This document shows, piece after piece, positions 26,416 through 38,160 of a stretch of 64,000 bases of DNA. The notes beneath the pieces were generated by a model, which searched no databases, was not told where the DNA came from, and was given only the letters and a program-made list of their open reading frames with translations. A program made the position numbers and the translations under genes. The DNA is from Rallus limicola (lineage: Eukaryota; Chordata; Aves; Gruiformes; Rallidae): positions 21,701,083 through 21,765,082 of the forward strand of contig JAKCOZ010000008.1 of assembly GCA_022605955.1 (NCBI GenBank), given 5' to 3'. The stretch's first letter is position 1, and each line of letters begins with the position of its first letter.

Positions 26416-29400
26416 TGGCCCAGCCTAGTTGAGCCCTATCTTACAGTGGACTTATAGGACACTTACAACCTCTTGTCACCTGCCACTGGTGGACATCTCC
26501 ATGAGTTCATCATCTCCTCTCTGCCCATGTGGTCTTGGCTCAATGAAGATTCAGGTACATGGCTTTGAGGACAAGGGAGATTTGGCAGCTGCATTGCTAC
26601 AGGCTGGATTTTACCTGTGGAATTAAAAAAAGGGTATGTCATACTCTCCATTTTTTAATTCAAAACAATGCATAGAATGCATTCTCACTCACTTGAAGCA
26701 GGGAGCTAGTAGATAAGATCTAGGAATTGAAACAATTAAAAATAGACCAGAACAGCTTCAGTGAACACAAACTGAATAAAATGGAAAACCAAGCAAGGAG
26801 CATAGCTCATTTTAAGTCTACCTAATATTCAAAGTGTTTCTGTATGAACAAACTACAATTGCTTCAAGCATATTGGTGATGCCAAGATCTCTGTCATACT
26901 TAAACACATTAAATTATTGGGAAATGATTGAAAAGGTTGGTCTAAAATGACTTAAAAGAATTTCCCTGGTGTCCAGAGCCTGAGTTATTCTGAAGTGTCT
27001 GGTAAGTTCGCTACATGTAGTCATGCAAAAGACTGCCTAAATTGCATGAGTTTCCCAAGTGATTCTAGGGGCCAGGACACTGCGTGGACTCCACAACACC
27101 CCCACCTAGAACCCCTGCACCTCAGCACACATACCGTGCACTGGAGTTTGGAAGGTCTCTACAAAGCTTATCCCACATGCTCTACATCAAAGGAATAGTT
27201 TCGCTGCAGAACTGGGACTTTATGACTCCTTTCTGCTACATTAAAGGGACTGGATTGAGGATCTTCACCATTTGTGCAAAAGACCTTATTTTCCTGTACT
27301 TACTTGGGGTTAAATAAACAACTCATTTTTATATGTCCCTCAAAACTAACTTGAAAGCATCAGAAAATCAGCTGCAGCAGCAGCAAAACAGAGGAAGACT
27401 TCAACATCTGTGATTTTATTTAGATCAACTGTGCCTAGGACAATTGCTACAACTGCTGGTTGATAGGCAAAGAAATTCACTTGCCTGTTAAAATTCAGTT
27501 CAGCAGTCCAAAAGGACTGAAAAGTGTGATCACCTGATGGTCATGCACACAATCCTTTGCATAAAGACTGCTGTCATTTGTACATCTGAATGGCTGGGTT
27601 AGGGGAAGACAGCATTGCTAGCATGTGGTGGGACGGTTTGTTTGCTTTTTTGATTCAAGATGGACACACCTTAGGTGAATATCCACATTGCTGGTGTTCA
27701 GGTTTTATTTATGCTATAGGTAAATTCACAACTGAGGTTGGAATTAACAGTCATAAGAAACGCCCCCGATGAACTACATCTAATCTGTCTAGAAGAGAAA
27801 CAGTTACACATTCTTGGGGGTGGGCAATTTTGCAGTAGTTGCAAGATTCTCCTTTGGTTTTTATGCATTTATTGATGTCAGGCCATGACATGAACTGCAC
27901 ACAGTGGATTTTGGTACCCTTACAGCTTTCCTCTAGCAGTGTTTAGGATGTCCATAAAGCATGGGATTCTCTTTCCTAAAACCCCAGGAATTAGTAAAGC
28001 TGTTAAATGTGGTGGATTAGACAAAATGTAAAGCTGAAAGAAAACACCTTGTATTCATTAATTCCTTCTGGTACTCATTTGGGGTTATCCCCAAGACCTG
28101 CTACAGCTATCTGCACTTTCTGATTCATATTCAGCAGCAGACACATCCAGTCCAGTCACCAACATCTTTTACTGAAGGTTATCAGGCTGGTGGCCACCAA
28201 CTCCAGTTGAACAGGTTAGCTGGTTTGTTTTATGAAGACATTTTCAACAAGTGGGTAATCTAGCTCACTTCTAGCTGGAACTGGTAAATTTCATACTTGT
28301 AATGAACACGGGAAGTGCATGGGTAAAACCACAAGGGATGATTGAAGGCTGGCTAGAAATGCATGTTCTTCCACACTTGTGATTTGCTGCTGCAGTAGAC
28401 CACTACTGAGTGTGTGTGCCTCTGTGTATGTGTATGAGAAGGAAAGACCAAACACAAGACAACTGGCTCCCAACCTGTCCCTGCTGCTACTGTGAGGTCT
28501 ACTCATAGACTGCCAATGCTTTGGTGCTGGTGGAACACCAATTTATCATTTGAACCGCAGAATTTTAAAGCTGAATTTACACAGCAGTTTGCTGTGACAA
28601 GAGGAGTTCCAAAGGTCCCCTCAGTCCAAAGGGGATTTGCAGCACTTTTCAAATGTCTCATTTCATGAAGACATACGTAACACCTCTCCCTGTACACTCA
28701 GGTGAAAGGCCATAGTCAATTATTTTTGAAAGTTCATGGACTGAGGAGGAAAAGAGATGGGCAGAAGAATGTGTTCTGGTCTAATACTGTAGTAACAAAC
28801 TGCCCCAAGTAATTTCTACAACACTAAGACCAGAAGCCTTTCAGTGTGTGGCTGGTGACAGCTGTGGCTCTGTGAAGACCTTCAAGTGCATGAATGAAGG
28901 GCTGCATTCTGTTCTCCTCCACCTCAGCTTTGGAAGGAGGAAGGGTGTAAATCCAAGGACATCGCCCTTTCCTGCCCTCTACCAGTGGCAGTGCCCCCAG
29001 AGAAAATCCCACGTAGCAAAGGTTAGAACCTGCCTCTAAAACACTTTTCAGAGTGGTTTTGCTGTAACTGTTCTGTTATTTTGAACAATTCAGAAAGAGA
29101 CAACATAGAATTCTTAACAAATACTCATTTATGTTGATCAGCTTTCCTGTAACAGTTAAAAAGCTTGATTCTGTACCAGTTTGCATTGAGTCTACCTTTT
29201 AAAATCAACAGTTTAGGTCTGAATAGAATTGGCCCTGTAGATGACTAAGGCATTGAGCATCTTTCACCTTTGTTCATAGCTGTCATGACAAATCGTTTTT
29301 ACTACAAGCTTCTCATGTCCTAATTGCCATTTTTCTTCACCTTATTTTAAGTGTTCAGAATATCCCTACACACACGAGTGGTTACAAGCGGCAATGCCAT

Positions 29401-30064
29401 AGGGAGCTATTTAAACATGGCCTATTGCTAAAGTGTAGTCCTAGTCAGAAATGTTCCTTCAACTATAATCCTGAAATACTCCTGAAGATAGATTGTGAAG
29501 TGTGACACACACAGTACTGTGGTGACTTGTGCTGCTGCCAACAGTGTCCCTACCCCTTTCACCAGAGGCAGAATGTCACTCCATCACACAGGGCTACTCT
29601 GGGGATGAGAAACCATCCTCCACTCAGGACCTGGTAACGGCATCAAATGTTCATCAACAGCATGGCCTAAACCCATCTCCAGGGACCAAATTCAGGGATA
29701 AAGTGGAGGAAGGTCTAAGTTACACAATGAAAAATGGCTCTCACTTGGACCTTCCCATGGATGGGAATGGACGGGAAAAGGGTGCAAATTTCCCCAGCTT
29801 TGACTCCCTTCTGACTCCAGGTTTAGGACAGATAAAAAGCAAAAGCACCTGCTGGGCATAAACCTTAAACCGCCTCCTCGTGTCCTCTGGCTTCTGAATG
29901 TCAGGCAGCTCAGCACGTTCTGCCATTTCTACAGCAGCAAAATCCGTCTTCATCTGTGATTTCTAGGACAAGCCCTTGTTCAGCATTCTTATCACTTTTC
30001 TGTCCCTGATTTGATTTTCCCTTTGCCCCCAAATTCAATTTTCCAGCAAATTATCCCAGCTGCT
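26416..30064. other. Non-genic block upstream of the CpG island
   Basis: No exon is recognised. GC content rises slightly toward the island. Open frames of 60 to 110 codons (for example plus 29529-29861) have no known signature and no convincing splice context. This is where a divergent transcript from the island would run on the minus strand. Confidence 0.5.
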
Positions 30065-30143
30065 CGAAAAGCCTCCCCCGAGCACAGGCAGCAGGCTGCG
30101 TTCCTTTGTGGTACACGCTGCTCTTCGCATCTGCCCAGCCCCA

Positions 30144-30157
30144 GCCGCCGCCGCCGC
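30144..30157 (+). repeat. Short GCC triplet repeat
   Basis: Four to five CCG/GCC units occur in a row near the left edge of the CpG island. It is likely untranslated. Confidence 0.7.
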
Positions 30158-30182
30158 CCGCTCCACCATCAACGAAGAGCTT

Positions 30183-30190
30183 CTATGACG
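30183..30190 (+). promoter_or_regulatory. CTATGACG octamer, copy 1 (CRE half-site)
   Basis: First of three exact CTATGACG copies in the island. It contains the TGACG half-site bound by CREB/ATF factors. Another TGACG lies 19 bases further on at 30205-30209. Confidence 0.5.
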
Positions 30191-30222
30191 GGCTTTTGGG
30201 CCACTGACGAAACCCTCCCTGA

Positions 30223-30250
30223 GGGGCGGTTGCGCCGCCGGCCCCGCCCC
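30223..30250. promoter_or_regulatory. Pair of GC boxes (Sp/KLF type)
   Basis: GGGGCGG at 30223-30229 and CCCCGCCCC at 30242-30250 face opposite ways, 12 bases apart. Sp1-class sites like these are common just upstream of TATA-less start sites. They lie about 75 to 100 bases before the YY1-type element. Confidence 0.6.
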
Positions 30251-30321
30251 TCTTTCCAGAGCGAGAGTGTTCCGCTTGGTACCACCCCCGCCTCCCCTCG
30301 CACGACAGGACGCGGCGAGAC

Positions 30322-30332
30322 AAGATGGCGGC
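30322..30332 (+). promoter_or_regulatory. YY1-type element AAGATGGCGGC
   Basis: This is an exact match to the core of the well-known YY1 promoter element. In TATA-less promoters it usually sits in sense orientation within the first tens of bases of the transcript. A plus-strand start site at about 30290-30320 is therefore inferred. The ATG inside it opens a 112-codon frame that I do not recognise. Confidence 0.65.
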
Positions 30333-30371
30333 GGACTCGCCGCGGCTGCCTCGCCTACTGTATTGTTCTTG

Positions 30372-30381
30372 CCCCCCCCCC
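30372..30381. repeat. C10 homopolymer in the CpG island
   Basis: Ten C in a row on the plus strand. It shifts the open frame if its length is wrong, so it bears on any coding interpretation of 30325-30663. Confidence 0.85.
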
Positions 30382-30491
30382 GCCCCTGCGGCCGCCCAGC
30401 AACAGCGACACCTAGCGGCGCCTCAGCGCGCAGCGGGCCGCCGCCGCCCGCGTTTCCCCCGCCTTTGTCCCACCGTCGCTCGTTGGTACGT

Positions 30492-30499
30492 CTATGACG
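30492..30499 (+). promoter_or_regulatory. CTATGACG octamer, copy 2
   Basis: Second exact copy, followed by another A. It lies just after the GTACGT donor-like site, hence downstream of the inferred start site. Confidence 0.5.
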
Positions 30500-30535
30500 A
30501 CAGCGGGATGACCCACCCTGGCTCGTTGTCACCGG

Positions 30536-30546
30536 CTATGACGTCA
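30536..30546 (+). promoter_or_regulatory. Full CRE palindrome overlapping CTATGACG copy 3
   Basis: TGACGTCA, the complete CREB/ATF palindrome, lies at 30539-30546 and overlaps the third CTATGACG copy (30536-30543). Unmethylated CpG-island CREs are typical of constitutive or cAMP-responsive promoters. Confidence 0.65.
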
Positions 30547-30752
30547 GAGAAAGAGGCGAACACGCCATGCTGCCCGGGGTTTCCACTCGTTTCCGCCGTG
30601 CGAAATTTTGCCGATGGTGCCTGTCACGGCTGTGCCAGGCTGGCGGTTCCTGCCCGGCGCTAGGCGGAGGCGACCACAGAAGCTCCCGGTGCTCCTCGCC
30701 GGCTTCCCGAAGCTCCCGCGTCAGGCCCAAGGGAGCAGAAGGGGGTCCGTAT

Positions 30753-31991
30753 ATTTTGCACAACAGAGATTTGTTTACAGTTGGATATCTCTACAAAGCA
30801 AGCCACTTGTGATCTAGACAAAATCACACTATATGCTCAACCTTCCAATTAGTTGTTTGCTTATGTAACAATTACAAAGCCCTACTGAAATTGTACTTGA
30901 AAAAATAACAAGACCTTCTGTATTTAAATCAAACACTCTGAATACATAACATATTCCAAATACAAGGTTTTGCATAAATGCAATACCTGAAAGGGCCCTG
31001 GAGCAGTGTACACTATGGATTTGCATTAAATGTGTGACTGACCCAATCTCTGTAACATATAAGAAAATCGTTGTCTTTCATGCACACTGAAGAGCAGTGC
31101 TGTAATGCAAGCTGACAGAATTAATCAGGTCAGGGGTGACAACCAGTGAATGCTGATGGCCTGCAGAAAGTATGGACGGAATGTATAGGAAAAAATGAAA
31201 GGCTTACGTATACAAGTGCTGTAAAAACCACACATCTGCAATTGCCAGAAAGTTAAAAATCCCCATGAAGCTCAGTACCAGCTCTCATGCCTACCTTGGA
31301 AGGAGTCTGATTTGAGAATGTCGAATTTAACTGAAGACAGTGCTATTTTATCTCACCCTCCATTTCTACAAATCTCCAATGTCTAATAATATAGCTGGTC
31401 TTGATTTTGGTGTTACATAGGAAAAAATGTCCTCAAGTGACAGCTCCATGCATCGATGGTGCTGCTCTGGAACTTGGTTGTTCTAAATATGGATCAGGCT
31501 CTGACTCTGGGTGCTCTTCAATAAGCTCTTTATTAATCTGGCACCATTTTCTACCAAAATATTAGGGTGGGAACTGTTCCATTGGCAAGATTATGTCAAG
31601 TCTATACTTAACTGCAAACTACTTAAACTAAATAATGTTGCTGTCAGTTACAGTTATGTCAGCTGCATCACAACTAATTCACTGCTTCTGACACACACAC
31701 TTATCTGTAACATCTCTTTGGGCTAGCTTGGAAAAGAAAGAAAAATAGCATAGGATATATAGCTTTTTTTCCAGCCTGCATAAAGCTAATGCGTACTTTG
31801 GTTTTGAGGAATTGTTGCTTTCTGGGCTTTTGCTTGATTTAGTTTCATTTTAGCACGAGTCTTAGCTTTTCCCTAGTGTCACTTTTCATTTTCAGGCAGC
31901 ATAGGACATTGTCAGTCCTTTTCAGAGATTGGTCCATGCCTAACTAGCCTTGCTATGTTCTTCCCAGTAATTTTATTCAATGCAGGTCTCA
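30753..31991. other. Gap between CpG island and solo LTR
   Basis: Ordinary AT-rich sequence with no recognisable exon. If the island drives a plus-strand transcript, this is most likely its first intron. Confidence 0.5.
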
Positions 31992-32543
31992 TGGTTTAAC
32001 CTGGCAGGCAGATAAAACAACCCCATGGCTGTTGGCTCACTGCCCCCATGAGTGGGATGGGGGAGAGAATTGAAAAGAAAAAGGTAAAACTCATGGGTTG
32101 AGATAAAAACACTTCAATAGGGCAGAAAAGGAAGAGAATCATAATAACAACAGTAACAAAACCATTAATGATTGTGATAAAAGAATACACAAAACAAGTG
32201 ATGCAAAGCACTTCACCACCTGGAACTGATGCTCAGATAGTCGCTGAGCTGCACCTCCTCCCAGGCAACTCCCCCAGTCATACAGTGAGCATGATGTCAT
32301 ATGGCACAGAATAACCCTTCAGTCAATTTGGGTCAGCTGTTCTGGCTGTGTCCCCTTCCAGCTTCTTGGCACCCTCTCCCTTCTTGTTGATAGGGCAGGA
32401 TGAGAAGCTGAAAAGTCCTCGACTGCTTGGCAGCAACTAAAACATCAGTGTGTTATCAACATTGTTCCCATCCTAAACCAAAAGCAGAGCAGTAACCAGC
32501 TGCTAGGAAGAACATTAACTATATCCCTGCCAAAACTGGGACA
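31992..32543 (-). mobile_element. Solo LTR of an avian endogenous retrovirus
   Basis: Read on the minus strand, the element begins TGTCCCAGTTTTGGCAGGG and ends CAGGTTAAACCA. These are the TG...CA ends and flanking phrases of an LTR I know from many neoavian genomes. Internal landmarks, all in the expected order, include the AGTGGGATGGGGGAGAGAAT phrase (plus strand), the CATGGGTTGAGATAAA phrase, a degenerate CRE-like site beside GCATGATGTCATATGG, and GTTATCAACA. The length of about 552 bp fits a complete LTR. The TATA position appears mutated. No gag, pol or env sequence lies on either side, so internal recombination has left a solo copy. Clear target-site duplications are not visible (TCTCA on the left, GCAAG on the right). 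Orientation and family are from memory. Confidence 0.75.
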
Positions 32544-35500
32544 GCAAGAGAAAACAGCTTCGTAGCACCGCTAAACAAACTCCTGGATAAATTTCTCCTT
32601 TATACTGGCAACAAGTGCTGGGATTAGCCACCTTGTGCTAAAAGCCAGACGTATGTTTCCATTGACTTTCATCTTAGGGTAAATGGAGAAAGATAAACAC
32701 GTGCCACTGATCCGTTCCTTACTGGGGATAATAACTAGCAGACTGGAAAAGGTGCAGTTTGTCACTATGCTATGGAAAACATCCTGAGATTTTTCTGGTT
32801 ATGTCCTTTGTGTCTTCAGTGATGATATTTTCCTGAGGAAGCCATAGAATTGACATATTTTTACCCAGTAATAGACTTTTATCCCCTTCTTTTAGCTTTT
32901 CTGTTACTGTGAAAAATTTAGATTAAGCCTCTGGCGTATGTTTGCATTTTGCAGCACCCAGTTCCCTCCAACCAGCACCCCAAGGTGAGGAACTAATGAG
33001 GATCCGTGGCATGATGCTAAGGAATGAGATTCCAGAAATGCAGCACAGGGATGTGGGACAGGGGTTAAGAAAGGGAGGTGTTGAAGGCCACTACTACACA
33101 TGGTGAATCCATAACTGATTTTTATTTATAATAGTTTCTTCTTACAATGACAGTGTGAAAAACTGTAGCCCAGATCTTGGTCACTGGGTGGGGTGTGTAG
33201 TCTTCACAGTCTGTGTCATTCATAATTAGTCTTCTTCACCTAGAGTTAAAGGAAAGCTGTTAAAAGCATAGAGAACTTCAGAGCCAGGAATAAAGTCAGC
33301 ATGCCTTCCTGTTGCTTGCAGGCAGAAAAGCATCCACTCTATTTCAGTGAATTTGCCTGTGGGGGAAGTAGTTTGTTGCTTCACTCATGGGGTCTGAACA
33401 CTTTCTTAGTTTGCTGTTACTCGTGTAGGCATGGCTGTTCAAGCTGAGATTACAGTGATCTTTGCACACCTGGTGTCACTGGGGGTAAGGTACCCACCGC
33501 CGTTAGATCTGAGACGTGACACCAACTGGCATTTGCTGTAGCCCCCCTGTGTTCAGTGCCTGGTGCCCACCGGCAGGGTGCCGCAGGGCCTTGCAGACCT
33601 GGGGAAGCCGAGCTCTGCAGGAGGGTGCCCACACCCTGGGTGTGATGCTTGGGCATGGAGTCCCCCCGCAGTGCTCATCACCCCTCTGCACACCTCCTAC
33701 TGCTCCTGCTTGAGCCCTGGTGTCGGCGCTAATGGTTAAACTACAACGGTGCCTGGTTCTAGGAAACTGGCATTAGCTTTTTAAAAACTCTTTCAGTACT
33801 ATGGGACTTGAGTGTCTAGATGCTACTGTAACTTGGTAATAATAGAAAACAATGATACATGTGAGTGTTTGAATTGCAGGGATTATTTCAGAACAGTAGG
33901 ACAGAAACAGTCCTTTTCTCAGCCTTTGCAGCTCATTGAAACTGGTTGTCTTTTCTTGCTTTTCTTGGTACACAATAACTGCTATTTACATCTAATTTAT
34001 TATAAGCACATGTTGAGTAATAGACCATAAAGCTTTTGGAGCTTCTATTTTCAGTTACATTGTACCGCTGCTGAATAAGAAATGCAATTGCTGAAATTTG
34101 TTTTCAATGGTGTGTTGATTAAAAGCTGCTTGAGTTTAAAATTTCCAACCATCTAAAATGAAAACCTTTCACATGCTTCATATCCCCGGCCAGCCAGAGA
34201 GTTTATTTTCCTACAGTGTATAAATAATGGATTTTTCTGTTTATATTTATCCATCATCAAACTAGGTTGAATTTTCAATTGGCAGTGTGAATTGTCTTGC
34301 AGTGAAGCTAACTAGCTGGAACTAATTTTGAAATGGGTATAGCGCATAATTATAGTAACCTAGTGTACAGGGACTGATCCACCTGAATCAGTCATATCTG
34401 ATGTAGAAAAACACCAATAAAATGACATTGAAAACATAGCTGCTTGGTTACAAATGAAATCTGGTTTTGTTTAGTGATTTAAATCCCTTTACTTAGCAGA
34501 AAGCAAGTGTCAAATTTGAGTATATTTCACGCTAGATTTCTCAGTGACTGCTTTAATCATAACCATTATCCAGAGTTTATAGATAATCTTGCCTCTGGAG
34601 AGGGGGAAGAGATGTCCACAGAAAAAGTAAAATATTTAAAACAAATTTTCTGTTTCGAAAATTTAAATTGCCTATAAATCTTTCAGGTTTCCAGTACTAG
34701 AGTTGTTCAGAAAACATCTGGTTAAATCACTCACAGTCACACTGCCTGGTGACTGCAGGGAGTTCCCAAAAATAGGTGTATTCCAAGCTGGGCAGCACAC
34801 AGGCAGGTGACTAGCACAGTTGAAAGATGTAGCAGGAAAAAATAAAGTAGCAATGTTGATTCCCATGATGGATAAGTTTTTGTTAGAAGGGAAGTTGCTA
34901 ACCAAAGGGTTCATCAAGGATGAACTGAGCAGGTGAAGCCTTGGAAGGAAATTGGTGGAAGACATGGAAGGAAGTATGAAGGACGAGATGATTTAAGGGG
35001 ATTAAATGCAGAGAGACTTGCCAGTCATGCTGGAGTTTGAGGATTTCTGAACTAGAGAGGGGCTGGGGGAAGGGAGGGAGCCTTTGAACACAGAGAAATT
35101 TATGGACCTCTGAAAGCAGAGATAAAGATAAGGCCTTTCAGAGATGGCTGAAGATGAAAGACTCGCAATTAATCTAACTTTGGGAGATATATCTGGCTAA
35201 GGGAGCTGCAAGATTTAAAACTTTTGTTGCTGCTGCTTGACACGTGTTACGGCGTTGTGTCTCCCTGGGTAACACCCTGTGGCTGGAGGAAGGAGGATTC
35301 CGGTTACCTTCTGGCTCCATTGCCTTGCCAGGCCCATATCACTTCTCCAGTGCTATTAGCCAAACATAAGCTTCCTGACATAACCAGTGTAGTCAGGTTT
35401 TGCTATACAGTTATTTTATCTCCTTGAAAAGAAGGAAGATGCACTTGCATCTAGTATTTACCTTGAATGTAGATCATCAGGAGCCCATCAGTCCTTGAAA

Positions 35501-35749
35501 GGCTCTGTGGTTATCAAACTGCTGATTTGTTATCTGCACGCAGTGGTTAAGACAGGTGCTGAGACTTTCACTACAACTCTAAAGTACTAAAAGTACTTCT
35601 CTAACAGCATCTATTGTTCATTTCAGTTTGATGAATGCCAAGGCAGCAAACAGCACAGGGGGAAACACAAGTAAGAATGTAGCCTCTTTACAAATACAGT
35701 CATTTCTACCATGCCCAATTCATCTCCTAGCAGAAAAGGGAGGTGTAGA
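32544..35749. other. Non-genic block with a GC-richer patch
   Basis: No gene is recognised. Positions 33490-33740 are clearly GC-richer with some CpGs, but the density is too low for a CpG island and no exon is evident. A quadruplex-type motif lies at 35059-35078. Confidence 0.5.
35059..35078 (+). other. G-quadruplex motif
   Basis: Four G runs (4, 5, 3 and 3 G) are separated by loops of two, two and one bases. This meets the standard quadruplex pattern. Confidence 0.7.
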
Positions 35750-36660
35750 CTGCACCCAGCTCAGCTAAGCTGGGATAGGTCAGAGAGGTCACTCAGCCCA
35801 GACCTTTGCAGTTGTGGGCATATATGTGCCTAAAGGGATTTTTCAAGTCCATGTTTAAAAAATGCAAGAAAAAAATCCTCCCTGTCCTTTCTACTGCGGA
35901 AATGATTCCACAGATTATTATAACTGATGTTCAGGAGGCATTTCTTTATACTCAGAATGTTTATTCTCAGTCTCTATATGAGCGCTGTGCTGTTCTCTCT
36001 GTATCCTCCTGAAAAATGCCTTTTCTTCACTGATGGTCATCTTCAAATATTTTTAGGCTGTTATCATGTTCTCCATTAATAATTTCTTAGCAAGTTATAT
36101 ATTTAACTCTTCTAATTTCTCTTCATAAATCAATCCTTCTAGGCTTGGGTTCACTATTCTCTGAACTCTGTAAGCTGTCAATATCCAGAAACACGTATAA
36201 TATTCCAGATGGAGCTGTACCAGCACCATACAGAAAGTGGCTATTTCTTCCTTTCTCAGTGATGTGATACTGTTTACTCTGTCCAATATTGCACTGGCCT
36301 TTTCACACCATATCATGTTGCCAATTCCTGTCATTTAGCATGAGCTATCTCTCTTCCATCTCTTTCATCATTATTGCATCCCAGATTTCTCCTTCCTGTT
36401 ATTCCTTCTCAGATGCTCCCTCAGCCCACATTTTTTTGAAGCTGAGTCTCATTTAGTTATGTTCTTTCCATGGTTCTGTCTTCTCTGGGAAATTCTCTGT
36501 TATTTTCTTTGTAGACTGATCTTTCTGTCTTTCATACTCGTATCTGTGAGTTTCATCAAAGTGCTGCGCACTCCCTTTTCCAGATCATTAATAAAGAAGT
36601 CCAACAAAGACTGTTCCTAGCAGTCATCCACATGGTAGCCAGGAGACACTTCCCACCACC
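35750..36660 (-). mobile_element. Old CR1 LINE, 3' part, inverted
   Basis: The plus strand reads as the antisense of a CR1 3' region. The order of landmarks is that of the family: GTCAGAGAGGTCACTCAGCC, an interval with GATTCCACAG, TATTCCAGATGGAGC..ACCAGCACCA, TTGCACTGGCC, and finally CCAGATCATTAATAAAG before TCCAACAAAGACTG..CCTAG. The element is strongly diverged, and similarity fades toward 36900, so the right end may extend further. No open frame survives. Family placement is from recalled phrases and order, not from an alignment. Confidence 0.65.
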
Positions 36661-37336
36661 TCACTACATTGCAGCTTATTTCCTGTAATTTCATTACTTC
36701 AGCAACTTGAAAGCCATATGGAAATGGCCAAGCCAATGTGAATTCCTTTTTCAGCTAAGATCCTGTGAGATGCAACATCATACCTCTATGAAAGCCCATC
36801 TGCACTTGCGACAGTTCTCTGTCCTTGCTAAGGCCCTGTGCCCAAGGCTCATGCAAGCCAGAGGCGACAGAAAGGGGATTTACAAGAAGGTCTGCATGCA
36901 GTACCCTTACTGTAGTTAAAGTTGGTAATGTTAATCTTTGCTGCTGCTCAGATTTCTCAGTTATTTGGCTTATGCACAGCAAACATGAAGGGCTTTAGCT
37001 AAGTCTTTTAAGTCCTATAGAATGCAGGTTGTCCAGGGTGTTTTATTTCTTCACATTTCCCTAATGCGTTTCCAGCTGTTGCAGTTTCTTTCACAGGATC
37101 CTCATCCCACTCTCCCTCAGTGCTCTAGGCATTTCTCCTTGGGTTTTCCTACTGAGGAAATACTTGAAAAGGAACTTAGTGTCAGAGCCACTTCTGAGTC
37201 TTTCGTTTATTCCTCTCATGTGTGAAAAGATCTGTTCTCACTAGCATTTTTCTTCAAAGAATACTTATAAAAGCCCTTGAAAGAGTCAAGGTTAATCTCC
37301 TTGAACTCTTCAGCTAACAGAAAGTTTTGCAATATG

Positions 37337-37412
37337 TTTTTTTTTAATTTGGTTTAGGAGGGTTGGAGGTTTTGGGGAGGGGTCTTTTTCAGTTTGGGGA
37401 TTGTTTTTTAGG
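37337..37412. repeat. T/G-rich low-complexity tract
   Basis: T-runs are interspersed with GG, GGG and GGGG blocks. It is the strand-complement counterpart in style of the A/C-rich tracts elsewhere in the window. Confidence 0.6.
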
Positions 37413-38128
37413 TATGTTTAAATTTAACTTGCAATTCTCTATCAAATAGATTCTTTTAAATACAGCTCCACCTTCTGTGTAAGGAAAATGAAATCTTTGT
37501 TATGAACAAACTTTTGCAGCATAACTTGATGCTAGTCTTACTGTCCTGAAGCACTGGTGAACTTAGACTGTTTGAAATAAGCATAACTGGCCAGGATTTC
37601 TTATGCTAGATCCCAAATGTGGATTGGAGTTTATCTAGTTTTTCTTTGTTTTATCATTTCCATGTATAATTACAGTTAGTAATCTCCAGAATTAGATGAA
37701 AGTGAGAAATTTTACACTCTTTAAATTGTACAACTAAAAATATAATTAGAAATGTAACCTTGGATGGCAGTAACATCTTCAAATAATTGATGAGAAAAGG
37801 AGCAGAACATGATAGCTATCAGAAATGAGTCTCTCAGATACTCCCAAAAATGAAGTGAGGAACCCAGTGAAAGACCAAATTATGTCTCCTATTGCACCTG
37901 TGACACTTTCAGTTTGAAAGATTTTGGTAAGTGATAAGTGATCAGCATAACTGTCTTGGGGTATAGACAGATAGCAATATGCTGCTTATTGAAGGTGGGG
38001 AAGGAAAGGGATGGAAGTCAGGCAAATTGACTGTGTGGCATGAACCAAACCTAAAGTGAGGTACCATTATATAATCTCTTTCTTACTGTGTTTACCCAAG
38101 CTACTTTATCACTGTAATTATGCATGTT

Positions 38129-38160
38129 AAAAAACCCCCAAACCCAAGCACACAAAAGCC
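38129..38160. repeat. A/C-rich low-complexity tract
   Basis: AAAAAA, then CCCCC, then alternating A and C blocks, like those at 5454, 9781 and 61819. Confidence 0.6.

Larger units (their letters stand above)
30310..30485 (+). other. Possible first exon from the CpG island
   Basis: If transcription starts just before the YY1-type element, the first good donor-like site is G then GTACGT at 30485/30486. That would give an exon of about 175 bases. The open frame within it starts MAADSPRLPRLL, then becomes low-complexity and rich in proline, alanine and arginine. It resembles translated GC-rich untranslated sequence more than a protein. Both boundaries are inferences. Untranslated first exon of a coding gene and lncRNA exon are equally possible. 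Confidence 0.25.
30065..30752. promoter_or_regulatory. CpG island, TATA-less promoter candidate
   Basis: Dense CpG dinucleotides and high GC begin at about 30065 and stop abruptly at about 30752, where the sequence returns to AT-rich. I see no TATA box. GC boxes lie on both strands (GGGGCGG at 30223-30229, CCCCGCCCC at 30242-30250), with a YY1-type element at 30322-30332 and CRE-type sites spread through the island. This composition is typical of housekeeping or developmental promoters in birds. The sense orientation of the YY1-type element suggests plus-strand initiation shortly before 30322. CRE half-sites on both sides leave room for divergent transcription. I cannot name the gene, because no exon either side is recognisable. 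Confidence 0.85.

Noticed and set aside
30035..30532. A 165-codon minus-strand frame, the longest in the window
   Set aside because: It is glycine-, arginine- and alanine-rich translation of the island on the other strand, and stop codons are simply rare there.
30325..30663. A 112-codon plus-strand frame starting MAADSPRLPRLL
   Set aside because: The frame is driven by GC-rich CpG-island composition, runs through a C10 homopolymer, passes over the donor-like site at 30485 and has no family signature.
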